Shown: one piece after another, positions 24,995 through 31,858 of the stretch
Numbering within the stretch: the stretch's first letter is position 1
How the letters are laid out: each line of letters begins with the position of its first letter
Made by a program: the position numbers and the translations under genes
Source: Pleurocapsaceae cyanobacterium CSU_1_1
GTDB lineage: Bacteria; Cyanobacteriota; Cyanobacteriia; Cyanobacteriales; Xenococcaceae
Length of the DNA: 38,541 nucleotides
Assembly: GCA_012034765.1 (NCBI GenBank)
Contig: JAAUOU010000040.1
Coordinates: 1-38,541, forward strand
Reading direction: 5' to 3'
Notes under the pieces: generated by a model
What the model was told of the DNA's origin: nothing
The model's input: only the letters and a program-made list of their open reading frames with translations
Database searches by the model: none

Positions 24995-27139
24995 GTGATT
25001 ACCACTGAAACTTTAGACTTATTGGAATGGCAACGTTTATGCCAGCATTTATCTACCTTTGCAGCAACTAAGTTAGGTGTGGTGGCAGCGCGTCAGTTGA
25101 AATTGCCTACTACCCAAACCGAAAGCGAGAATTTACTGGCTCAAACCAAAGAGATTTATAACTTAGAACAGCAGCTAGATTCTGGTTGGAGTTTTAAAGG
25201 GATTAAAGATGTCGGCGCGGCTTTAGAAAGGGTGGGAATTGGCGGTATCTTATCCGCCCAAGAATTGCTAGATATAGCGACTACCCTAGCAGGAATGCGT
25301 TATCTACGACGTTTGATTGATGCCAACGAAGAGTTGGTAACTTTAGCCCAGCTAGTGGCTGATGTGCGTACTTATCCTGAGCTAGAGCAAGAGATCTATC
25401 ATTGCATTGACGATCGCGCGGAAATAACCGATCGCGCTAACCCTAAACTTGCAGGTATTCGCAGTGAAATTAAAAATCTGCGGAGTCGAATCTATACAGT
25501 ACTGCAAGGCATTATACAGCGTAACCCGACAGCGATTCAGGAAGCGGTAATTACTCAACGAGGCAATCGCTTTGTACTCTCTGTCAAACCTGGTCAAAAG
25601 GAGACGATTAAAGGGATTGTGCATGATGTATCCAGTACTGGTTCAACTTATTACATTGAGCCGAATGTAATTATTCACTTGGGTAATCAGCTACGGCAAA
25701 AAGAACGTCAAGAACAGCGGGAAGAAGAGATTATCTTAAAGGGATTGTCAGACAAGGTGGCAGCAGTGCAGGATGACTTGGAACGAGTTTTGATTGCCGC
25801 CACGATCTTAGACTTAGCCACTGCGAGAGCGCGTTATGGTTTATGGTTAGAGGCAAATCCGCCTCGGTTCATTAATGAGGAAGATACTAGCCTGCGTCGT
25901 TTACGTCATCCTTTGTTAGTGTGGCAGCAGCGTCATGAAGAAGGAACAGAAGTAGTTCCAATTGATGTTCTAGTTAAGCCTGAAACTAAGGTAGTAGCGA
26001 TCACAGGGCCGAATACGGGAGGAAAAACCGTTGCCCTTAAAACCATGGGGTTAGCTGCGCTGATGGCAAAAGCAGGGATGTTTGTACCTGCCCAAGTACC
26101 AGTAGAGTTACCCTGGTTTGACGTGATTTTAGCTGATATTGGGGATGAACAGTCTTTACAGCAGAGTTTATCGACTTTTTCAGGACACATACGCCGTATT
26201 AGTCGAATCATTCAAGCTTTACACGATAATGATGGTAATTCTTTAATTCTCTTAGACGAAGTTGGTGCAGGGACAGATCCCGCCGAAGGTAGTGCTTTGG
26301 CGATCGCTTTATTAAAATATTTAGCTGAACATGGGTTATTAACTATTGCCACTACCCACTATGGCGAATTAAAGGCTCTCAAGTACCAAGATGCCAGATT
26401 TGAGAATGCTTCGGTAGAGTTTGATGATAGTACCCTCCAGCCAACTTACAGGCTTTTATGGGGAATACCTGGGCGTTCTAATGCTCTGACTATTGCTCAA
26501 CGTTTAGGCTTAAATCCAAACATCATTGAAGAAGCACAGTCTTTAGTGGGAACAGGATCGGCAGAAGACGTAAACCAGGTAATTGCTGCCCTAGAAGCCC
26601 AAAAGAGAGAACAGGAAGAGAAAGCTAATGAAGCGGGGAAGCTACTCGAACAAACCGAGCGTTTCTATGCCGAAGTATCAGCAAAAGCCTCTTTATTGCA
26701 AGAACGAGAACAGTCCTTAAAAGCATATCAGGAACAGGCGGTACAGGAGGCGATCGCCCAAGCAAAAAAAGAAGTAGCCAACGTGATTCGTCGGCTACAG
26801 CAGGGAGAGCAAACTATGCAGAAAACCCAGCAAGCCACAGAAGCCTTAGATCTGATTACTAGCAAGGAACTAGCCAAAACCCAAACCCCAAAAGTAGCGA
26901 AACCCAGCTATAAACCCAAGGTGGGAGAAAAAATTAGAATTCCTCGTCTGAATCAAACGGCAGATGTGTTGAGTATTGATGAGGAGACAGAGCAATTAAC
27001 TGTCCGCTTTGGCATCATGAAAATGAATGTTGGAATCGGCGAGATAGAATCTTTGAGTGGACAAAAAGCCGATCCAAAACCCAAAGAGACGAAGAAAAAA
27101 CCGTTATCCCAGGAGCAACGCAAAAAACAGCGGTGTTAG
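24995..27139 (+). CDS. mutS2: MutS2 family ATPase/endonuclease, main body
   Basis: A 714-aa MutS2 lacking its Smr domain in frame. N-terminal core and lever helices run to ~300. The ATPase has Walker A AITGPNTGGKTVALKTMGLA (~337-356), Walker B NSLILLDEVGAGTDPAEGSA and the switch SLIL/TTHYGELK region. A long coiled coil (~520-620) and a basic linker follow. MutS2 proteins suppress homologous recombination or rescue collided ribosomes. GTG start. The frame ends at TAG 27137 just after a run of six As (27122-27127); with seven, it would read KKTAVLVRTSNNTLDIRG into the Smr domain. So the gene is split by a one-base loss in a homopolymer. Confidence 0.93.
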   Translation: MITTETLDLLEWQRLCQHLSTFAATKLGVVAARQLKLPTTQTESENLLAQTKEIYNLEQQLDSGWSFKGIKDVGAALERVGIGGILSAQELLDIATTLAGMRYLRRLIDANEELVTLAQLVADVRTYPELEQEIYHCIDDRAEITDRANPKLAGIRSEIKNLRSRIYTVLQGIIQRNPTAIQEAVITQRGNRFVLSVKPGQKETIKGIVHDVSSTGSTYYIEPNVIIHLGNQLRQKERQEQREEEIILKGLSDKVAAVQDDLERVLIAATILDLATARARYGLWLEANPPRFINEEDTSLRRLRHPLLVWQQRHEEGTEVVPIDVLVKPETKVVAITGPNTGGKTVALKTMGLAALMAKAGMFVPAQVPVELPWFDVILADIGDEQSLQQSLSTFSGHIRRISRIIQALHDNDGNSLILLDEVGAGTDPAEGSALAIALLKYLAEHGLLTIATTHYGELKALKYQDARFENASVEFDDSTLQPTYRLLWGIPGRSNALTIAQRLGLNPNIIEEAQSLVGTGSAEDVNQVIAALEAQKREQEEKANEAGKLLEQTERFYAEVSAKASLLQEREQSLKAYQEQAVQEAIAQAKKEVANVIRRLQQGEQTMQKTQQATEALDLITSKELAKTQTPKVAKPSYKPKVGEKIRIPRLNQTADVLSIDEETEQLTVRFGIMKMNVGIGEIESLSGQKADPKPKETKKKPLSQEQRKKQRC

Positions 27140-27384
27140 TTAGAACATCCAACAACACCCTGGATATTCGTGGTCAAAGGGTAGATAATGCCGAGATGGA
27201 AATTAATAATGCGATCGCCAAAGCTATTGAAGCAGGAGTTCTCTGGATTATTCACGGTAAAGGTACGGGACGTTTACGCCAGGGTGTCCATGAATATCTT
27301 CAACGTCATCCCCAGGTAGAAAAGTTTGAACTTGCTTCCCAGAAAGAAGGTGGTGCAGGGGTAACTTTGGTATATCTGAAATAG
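27133..27384 (+). CDS. mutS2: MutS2 C-terminal Smr nuclease domain, out of frame with the body
   Basis: 83 codons starting at GTG, overlapping the mutS2 stop. The Smr motifs are LDIRGQRVDNAE (LDxRG) and WIIHGKGTGRLRQGVHEYL (HGxGxG-LR). This is the RNA/DNA-cleaving end of MutS2, normally fused. It could be made separately or joined by slippage on the A-run, but a one-base indel or a sequencing error is simpler. Its last ~39 bases, with the flanking 20 bases, are repeated at 30765-30823. Confidence 0.88.
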   Translation: MLVRTSNNTLDIRGQRVDNAEMEINNAIAKAIEAGVLWIIHGKGTGRLRQGVHEYLQRHPQVEKFELASQKEGGAGVTLVYLK

Positions 27385-27405
27385 GGTATTTAATTTTCTT
27401 GCTTA
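27347..27405 (+). repeat. Direct repeat: mutS2 3' end, proximal copy
   Basis: The last ~39 bases of mutS2 and the next 20 or so match 30765-30823. Their first 34 bases differ at a single position. The pair brackets the imm7/IS607/toxin-antitoxin island. Confidence 0.75.
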
Positions 27406-27585
27406 ACGATTTCGTTTGTATGAATCATTATGTTTGAATTTCACGGCTGGGCTGTTATTCACTATCATCCTCATGACACAAATAGTGTTAAACAGGATCA
27501 GTGCTGGCTTTTGCTTGAAAATTACATTGATCTCCTTTCGACTCACCGATACTTTTTTGTTGACATTTGCTAACAAATACATAAG

Positions 27586-28746
27586 TTAGACAGCTAATTG
27601 GCTGTTTAACCAAGGCGTATCAACCAATGCACGAAGGAAAATCCCTCGCGCACCATTTAGATCTCTGTCCATGCGGTTTTCATCTGCATCTTTAATAATG
27701 CGAGAACCACCAATCTGCTTTATTTCTCCAGTCCAAGAAACGGTTTTAGAAGTGTAAGCTTCGTTGATAGAAGTTAAAGCAACTTTGCTAGTTTCCCAGG
27801 CTTTCCACTCAAGGTGTTGTTTGAACTGGTAATGACTCAAAGTAAGCATCTGACGCACAGTTTTAGAACGAATTTTTCGACGGGATTTGCTAACCATTTG
27901 ACCAGATTCAAAAGTTGGCAGTAAAATCACATCAAAATTGTCAACTAAAAATCGCGCTGTTTTGTGATGAAGCTCTTTAACCAAATGTTGGATTTTAGAC
28001 TTCAATCGGTCAGCAGCTTTTCTAAATCGCCTCCGCTCTCGACAAGCAGCTTTACTCATTTTAGAAATGAGCTTATCCAACTTGAAACAGAGCTTTTGAA
28101 CATGCAGATTGGAATCTTTTCCCAGCCATCCATAAGACGACTCAGATAAAAATGTCATGAAGGTGCGAACACCTGGATCTAAGGCAACCACACGACCTTG
28201 GTTATCGGTCTGATGTGGTTGCACTTCTTCAGAGACAACAATATAGTACTCGCCGTAGGCAAGTGTTAATCGTCCATCGCTAAAGTCTTTGGGTAATGCC
28301 TCTTTCAGCTTTGATAAACCCAATTTTGTGTGGTAAATTCCACAGTCTTTAATGGCAGACTTAGGAATATACATTGACTGTTTTGTGTCTTTGCGACTGC
28401 GAAATTTAACTTGGCAAATTTTGCCTGTCTTTTTAAAATCAATTTTGGCTTTTTTAACAGCCAAACAAGCGTCTTTAATCGCAATTGATTTAATTTGATA
28501 CGGAACAGATTTTGCCCACTCTGGCAAATCATTTAATATGCCCGTTTTAATTGCCATCCAATTAGCTTTAGTTTCTGGCTGCTGAAGATATTTAACAGTT
28601 TTGTTGAATACATAGCGACTAGTTCCAAACCATTGTTTCAATAAAGCTTTTTGCTCACAATTTAGGAATAGTCGGATCTTCTTTGATTTTCTTGCTGTAG
28701 CTTCTAAGTCCGTGCATTCGGCAACTGAAGACGTGAAGGATGGCAA
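27586..28746 (-). CDS. tnpB: TnpB, RNA-guided RuvC nuclease of the IS607-type element
   Basis: The family part runs from KSKKIRLFLNCEQKALLKQW to the end. RuvC acidic motifs: VVALDPGVRTFMTF (Asp), ILLPTFESGQMVS (Glu) and DRDLNGARGIFLR (Asp). The usual four-Cys zinc finger is absent (SWTGEIKQIGG and IIKDADENRMDRD stand in its place); I recall other cyanobacterial TnpBs of this kind. The frame is open to 29157, but that stretch overlaps tnpA in another frame; the TTG at 28746 gives ~386 aa, normal for TnpB. It overlaps tnpA by ~92 bases. The stop is 18 bases from the element end, so an omega-RNA would carry imm7 sequence as guide. Confidence 0.85.
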   Translation of the reverse strand: MPSFTSSVAECTDLEATARKSKKIRLFLNCEQKALLKQWFGTSRYVFNKTVKYLQQPETKANWMAIKTGILNDLPEWAKSVPYQIKSIAIKDACLAVKKAKIDFKKTGKICQVKFRSRKDTKQSMYIPKSAIKDCGIYHTKLGLSKLKEALPKDFSDGRLTLAYGEYYIVVSEEVQPHQTDNQGRVVALDPGVRTFMTFLSESSYGWLGKDSNLHVQKLCFKLDKLISKMSKAACRERRRFRKAADRLKSKIQHLVKELHHKTARFLVDNFDVILLPTFESGQMVSKSRRKIRSKTVRQMLTLSHYQFKQHLEWKAWETSKVALTSINEAYTSKTVSWTGEIKQIGGSRIIKDADENRMDRDLNGARGIFLRALVDTPWLNSQLAV

Positions 28747-29236
28747 GAAGATCGGCTGTAAGTTCGGTTTCTGGACAGTGAATAGGGTTTGAGAGAACCA
28801 CGATTTCTCCACCGTTTTGTTCGACCATGAATTGGAATAATTCAAATCCGAATCGGCAGAGTCTGTCTCGACAGGCAACAATAATCTTGAGCTTATCTCC
28901 GCGCATAAGTCGCACCAATAAGGTTTGCAGTCCTTTCCGCTTGAAGTTGAGTCCACTTCCAATGTCTTTGACAATATCGGCGTGAGGATACAAGTCTTGC
29001 ATGAATTCAATTTGTCGCTCAAGATCGTCTCGCTGCTTGGTAGAACTGACTCGGCAGTAGCAAATAGTTGCAGCGTTAGCTGAGTTCCTTTGATAGGATT
29101 CAACATCATAGAGCCGTTGCCCTGCTTCGTTTTTAATGCTGTTGATTTTGCCTTCATCTGCGTACTTTCTTAACGTATTTGGATGCAAACCTAGAAACTC
29201 GACTGCTTTTCTGAGGGGTATATATGCCATGCTCAT
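28655..29236 (-). CDS. tnpA: IS607-family serine recombinase (transposase)
   Basis: A 193-aa protein. Residues ~5-50 are a MerR-like helix-turn-helix (LRKAVEFLGLHPNTLRKYAD), and residues ~57-180 a resolvase-type catalytic domain with ICYCRVSSTKQRDDLERQ (nucleophile Ser in RVSS), DIGSGLNFKRKGLQTLLVRL and ACRDRLCRFGFELFQF. This is the standard IS607 TnpA layout. The gene starts 56 bases inside the element border and overlaps tnpB downstream. Nothing suggests inactivation. Confidence 0.94.
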   Translation of the reverse strand: MSMAYIPLRKAVEFLGLHPNTLRKYADEGKINSIKNEAGQRLYDVESYQRNSANAATICYCRVSSTKQRDDLERQIEFMQDLYPHADIVKDIGSGLNFKRKGLQTLLVRLMRGDKLKIIVACRDRLCRFGFELFQFMVEQNGGEIVVLSNPIHCPETELTADLLAILHVFSCRMHGLRSYSKKIKEDPTIPKL

Positions 29237-29385
29237 ATATTAGCATGTGTTAGTATATGTTAGCAAATTGTTAACTGTTAGCTAACCTCATTCAAACGCA
29301 AAGACATAATGGATGTGACTCTGTTTTAATTGCAGGTCAGCATAACCACCGTAATAATTATGTTATTGATTTATTCAAGTGGATT

Positions 29386-29525
29386 CAATACTTCTCGTTT
29401 AGGGATTTAGGGATTTAGGGATTTAGGGATTTAGGGATTTAGGGAAATGATTAAGCCCCAATCCCCTAATGCCCCAATTCCCTACTGTTCTAGTTTTTCT
29501 ATTAGTTGTTAAACGAGAAGTATTG
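29386..29525. mobile_element. 140-bp MITE with perfect 16-bp inverted ends
   Basis: CAATACTTCTCGTTTA (29386-29401) and its exact complement TAAACGAGAAGTATTG (29510-29525) bound the element. CAAGTGGATT occurs immediately outside both ends (29376-29385 and 29526-29535): a 10-bp target duplication. Inside are five tandem GGGATTTA octamers (29402-29441) and a C-rich part of the CCCCAATCCCCTAATG kind. It has no coding capacity. Removing it with one duplication restores the imm7 frame. Confidence 0.92.
29402..29444. repeat. (GGGATTTA)5 octamer array inside the MITE
   Basis: Five perfect copies plus GGG. Octamer arrays of this kind are typical short tandem repeats of cyanobacteria. Confidence 0.9.
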
Positions 29526-29783
29526 CAAGTGGATTGCCGAAAATGCTCCAGGTTCTTACGGAATTCTCTACGTCCATGACGATGAAGATAGTAAGCGTGG
29601 GTATGACTTTACCAATGAGTTCCGTGTGTGGAAATTATGTCGTGGAATACTTATAGAACAACAAGATCCATTTTTGTCGCCATGTATACCTATCGTCGAA
29701 GATCCATATAATTCTAATCGGGATGACTAACAAAAAGTAGATTGGCAACTTGATGCTATTCTTTCTATGCTGCGGGGGTGAAC

Positions 29784-29825
29784 CCTTGATGTGCAATACT
29801 TCGAAATATAAGCGATCGCATATTT
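29784..29825. repeat. ~42-bp direct repeat, left of toxin-antitoxin pair
   Basis: It starts CTTGATGTG, contains GAAATAT and GCGATCGC, and matches 30655-30697 with scattered mismatches. The two copies flank the toxin-antitoxin pair. Confidence 0.55.
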
Positions 29826-29925
29826 ATATCAAGTTCGGATAGTTGATTGAAAAAACTCATTACTCATTACTCATTACTTATTACTTGGCTTACCTTTAAT
29901 TTAAGTATTCAACCGAACTTGATAT
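29826..29925. mobile_element. MITE-like palindromic element
   Basis: ATATCAAGTTCGG (29826-29838) and its exact complement CCGAACTTGATAT (29913-29925) bound 100 bases that hold tandem CATTACT-type heptamers. A TA target duplication is possible but not clear. No coding capacity. Confidence 0.55.
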
Positions 29926-30010
29926 TAGTCACCTATGACTTGAACCTGCCATCGCCAGCATTTCCCCAAAAAAGCGTATGCTGATAAAATTGTAAAGGAG
30001 GTAGTTTCTA

Positions 30011-30250
30011 ATGGCTGAAAATACTTTGAAAGTAAATATTCCATTTCAATCACTGCTGGAAGCGATTCCCTCACTTGGAATTTCTGAAAAGCATAAGCTT
30101 TGGGAGCTTTTAGAAGCTGAATTATTCCCCGATGATGAGGATTCTCCAGAGGATCTTGCAGAAATTCAAGTTGCCCGTGCTGACTACAAAGCTGGTGACT
30201 ACACTACCTTTGACCAATACTTAGCACAGCGATCTAATCGCTCGACATGA
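30011..30250 (+). CDS. Antitoxin of a RelBE-type pair
   Basis: A 79-aa acidic protein (LFPDDEDSPEDLAEIQVARADYKAGDYTTFDQYLA, given in parts: the acidic PDDEDSPEDLAEI and the YKAGDYTTFDQYLA tail), typical of small antitoxins of RelE toxins in cyanobacteria. AAAGGAGGT at 29994-30002 is a strong ribosome-binding site. Its end overlaps the toxin start by 4 bases (ATGA), giving coupled translation. It should bind and neutralise the downstream toxin and repress the operon (family knowledge). No clear DNA-binding domain is visible. Confidence 0.8.
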   Translation: MAENTLKVNIPFQSLLEAIPSLGISEKHKLWELLEAELFPDDEDSPEDLAEIQVARADYKAGDYTTFDQYLAQRSNRST

Positions 30251-30507
30251 CTTACACCATAATCATGCCTAAAGCTGTGCAAAAACAGTTAGATGCTTTG
30301 CCTGAAGACATTTGCGAGCGCATTGCTATTAAGGTTCAACAACTTGCCGAAAATCCACGTCCTGATGGAGTGGTCAAAATGAAAAGTGCCGACAATGAGT
30401 ACCGTATTCGTATCGGTAATTATCGTATTCGTTATGAAATCAACGATAAAGAGTTGATCATTATCCTCCTACAATGCAAACACAGGAAAGATATTTATAG
30501 AAGGTAA
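30247..30507 (+). CDS. RelE/ParE-superfamily toxin
   Basis: An 86-aa basic protein. YTIIMPKAVQKQLDALPEDI, KVQQLAENPRPDGVVKMK and NEYRIRIGNYRIRYEINDKE, then LLQCKHRKDIYRR, fit the RelE fold, with the usual R-x-R-x-G-x-Y-R-[IV]-x-Y core and the basic H-R-K-x-x-Y-R end. RelE toxins cut mRNA on the ribosome. It overlaps its antitoxin gene by 4 bases. The pair is intact. Confidence 0.9.
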   Translation: MTYTIIMPKAVQKQLDALPEDICERIAIKVQQLAENPRPDGVVKMKSADNEYRIRIGNYRIRYEINDKELIIILLQCKHRKDIYRR

Positions 30508-30654
30508 TAGTTTTTGTCTCGCTTTTAAACCTTTTTCTAACAGTGAACAGTGGCATAACAACCCTAGTGTAGCGGATTGGCTGAACTCGCTTATGTTATC
30601 GTAAAGTTCAAAGTTTTTGGCAGCCGCTGACCAGGAACGTTATATGTTTTAACT

Positions 30655-30697
30655 CTTGATGTGAAAATACTTTGAAATATCAGCGATCGCTTATTTA
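30655..30697. repeat. ~42-bp direct repeat, right of toxin-antitoxin pair
   Basis: It matches 29784-29825 (CTTGATGTG, GAAATAT, GCGATCGC in the same order) with scattered mismatches. Confidence 0.55.
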
Positions 30698-30764
30698 ATC
30701 ATCTATGAAAGACTAGATAAATCGAATGCTGATGGGCGATCGCCAAAATCATTGAAACATGATT

Positions 30765-30823
30765 AAGGTGATGCAGGGGTAACTTTGGTATATCTGAATT
30801 AAGATATTTGATTATTTTGCTTA
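30765..30823 (+). repeat. Direct repeat: mutS2 3' end, distal decayed copy
   Basis: It matches 27347-27405; the first 34 bases differ once. The upstream 50 bases still show traces of Smr coding sequence with internal deletions, so this is a remnant of a second mutS2 end and not a chance repeat. Confidence 0.75.
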
Positions 30824-30925
30824 AAGCGATCGCTATTGTGCGTTTAGTGTAAATGAAAAATCAGACTAATTTGTTTTAAGCTATAAGCCTTAGAATAAGG
30901 ATAAGTAAAAGCTCGTGAATGTAAA

Positions 30926-31606
30926 ATGAATGCAGTTTTTTCTGATCGACGTGATGCAGGTAAAAAATTAGCCCAACAGCTTTTAGCCTATAAACATAAA
31001 GCTCAAACTATAGTTTTGGCACTACCTCGCGGTGGCGTACCTGTAGCTTACGAAATAGCGAAGAGTCTAAGCATTCCTTTAGATGTGTGTTTAGTTAGAA
31101 AACTCGGCTTACCCAACTATCCAGAAATAGCCATGGGAGCAGTGGGCGAAGCTTCTCTAGTAGACAATCCTAGCGCCAGCATAATTATTATCGATCAAGA
31201 TACAGCTCAAGCCAATGGACTAACTTCCAGCCAAATACAGGCGATCGCTGCTAAGGAAAAAGCGCAATTAAGATGGCGTGAATCTTGTTATCGTCATTCT
31301 CGCCCAATGCTGACAATCGATCATCGCACAATTATCCTAGTTGACGATGGTATGGCTACTGGTCTAACGATGCAGGCTGCTGTGGAAATATTGCGGCAAC
31401 ACCATCCAGCCAAAATTATAATTGCTATTCCCGTGGCTGCTCAACAGGCGATCGCCAAGTTGCAACCCAAAGTAGATCAAATCACCTGTCTAGTAACGCC
31501 CAAAACTCTCAATGGAGTGGGTTTTTGGTACGAAGACTTTACCCAAACCACAGATCGCGAAGTCTGCAATTTACTGACACAACAAACTTGTCAAAATTTT
31601 GTCTAA
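30926..31606 (+). CDS. Phosphoribosyltransferase-domain protein
   Basis: A 226-aa type I PRTase fold. The PRPP loop is IILVDDGMATGLTMQAAVEI (~135-154), and the N-terminal VLALPRGGVPVAYEIAKSL is the strand-loop of this subfamily. The insert with KLGLPNYPEIAMGAVGE is typical of stand-alone bacterial PRTase proteins of unknown substrate. Soluble, 226 aa, normal length. It stands alone just downstream of the accessory island. Confidence 0.9.
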   Translation: MNAVFSDRRDAGKKLAQQLLAYKHKAQTIVLALPRGGVPVAYEIAKSLSIPLDVCLVRKLGLPNYPEIAMGAVGEASLVDNPSASIIIIDQDTAQANGLTSSQIQAIAAKEKAQLRWRESCYRHSRPMLTIDHRTIILVDDGMATGLTMQAAVEILRQHHPAKIIIAIPVAAQQAIAKLQPKVDQITCLVTPKTLNGVGFWYEDFTQTTDREVCNLLTQQTCQNFV

Positions 31607-31785
31607 CTATAACTGTTTTCCCCAGTTAAGAAGCTTTAGTTACGATCAATTGAACATGAGGCAAATTCTAAAACTGCTTGATCTAGTAATTAAACCTAAT
31701 CCTTTTGACACAATCAAGCAATAAATTGGCGAATTGCTAGACAATCAATAATTATGCCTACCTAGTTTAAATGCTGTGTAGTATC

Positions 31786-31821
31786 TTAAAGCTTAGAGCT
31801 TGAAGTTTAAAGCTTAGAGCT
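31786..31821. repeat. Direct repeat TTAAAGCTTAGAGCT
   Basis: Two exact copies (31786-31800 and 31807-31821), 6 bases apart, 38 bases before murF. A related version (TTAAAGCCTAGAGCT) lies near 36443, after the HD-GYP gene. Confidence 0.7.
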
Positions 31822-31858
31822 ATGAAAAAGAAGCTAATCTACACATCAAACCTACAAT

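Larger units (their letters stand above)
27568..29292 (-). mobile_element. IS607-family element (tnpA + tnpB)
   Basis: About 1725 bp carrying a serine-recombinase tnpA and a tnpB. CATT occurs at both junctions (27564-27567 and 29289-29292); keeping one copy rejoins the imm7 frame exactly, so the borders are fixed to within those 4 bases. There is no target duplication beyond this, as expected for serine-recombinase IS607 elements that recombine at a short core. Both ends are rich in GTTAG/CTAAC motifs (GCTAAC at 27569-27574; GTTAG copies at about 29248-29286), likely TnpA binding sites. Confidence 0.88.
27430..29730 (+). pseudogene. Imm7-family immunity gene interrupted by two mobile elements
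   Basis: Three exon-like pieces, 27430-27567 (46 codons), 29293-29385 (31) and 29536-29730 (64 plus stop), join in one frame to a 141-aa protein. It begins MFEFHGWAVIHYHPHD, continues NGCDSVLIAGQHNHRNNYVI and APGSYGILYVHDDEDSKRG, and ends EQQDPFLSPCIPIVEDP, which fits the Imm7 immunity family linked to polymorphic toxins. The first break holds an IS607-type element and the second a MITE. No other disabling change is seen, so the insertions are probably recent. No toxin gene is adjacent. Family by recollection. Confidence 0.8.
30508..30925. other. Intergenic region with decayed mutS2 3' end
   Basis: No intact gene. It contains the distal copy of the toxin-antitoxin-flanking repeat (30655-30697). 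From about 30715 to 30823 there is a degenerate copy of the mutS2 Smr region: AGATAA, CGATCGCCAAA-TCATTGAA and then the well-kept final 59 bases. Confidence 0.6.

Noticed and set aside
27115-27139. Programmed -1 frameshift in mutS2
   Set aside because: The A-run is preceded by C in the zero frame (CGC AAA AAA CAG), not the canonical X-XXY-YYZ heptamer, and no convincing stimulatory hairpin was seen. A one-base indel or error is simpler, so it was not called.
28747-29157. Long N-terminal extension of tnpB (frame open to 29157)
   Set aside because: This stretch lies wholly within tnpA in another frame and has low-complexity, non-family content; TnpB similarity starts near residue 156 of the long frame.
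29402-29444. Possible CRISPR-like array
   Set aside because: The units are contiguous 8-base repeats with no spacers; it is a tandem octamer array inside a MITE.
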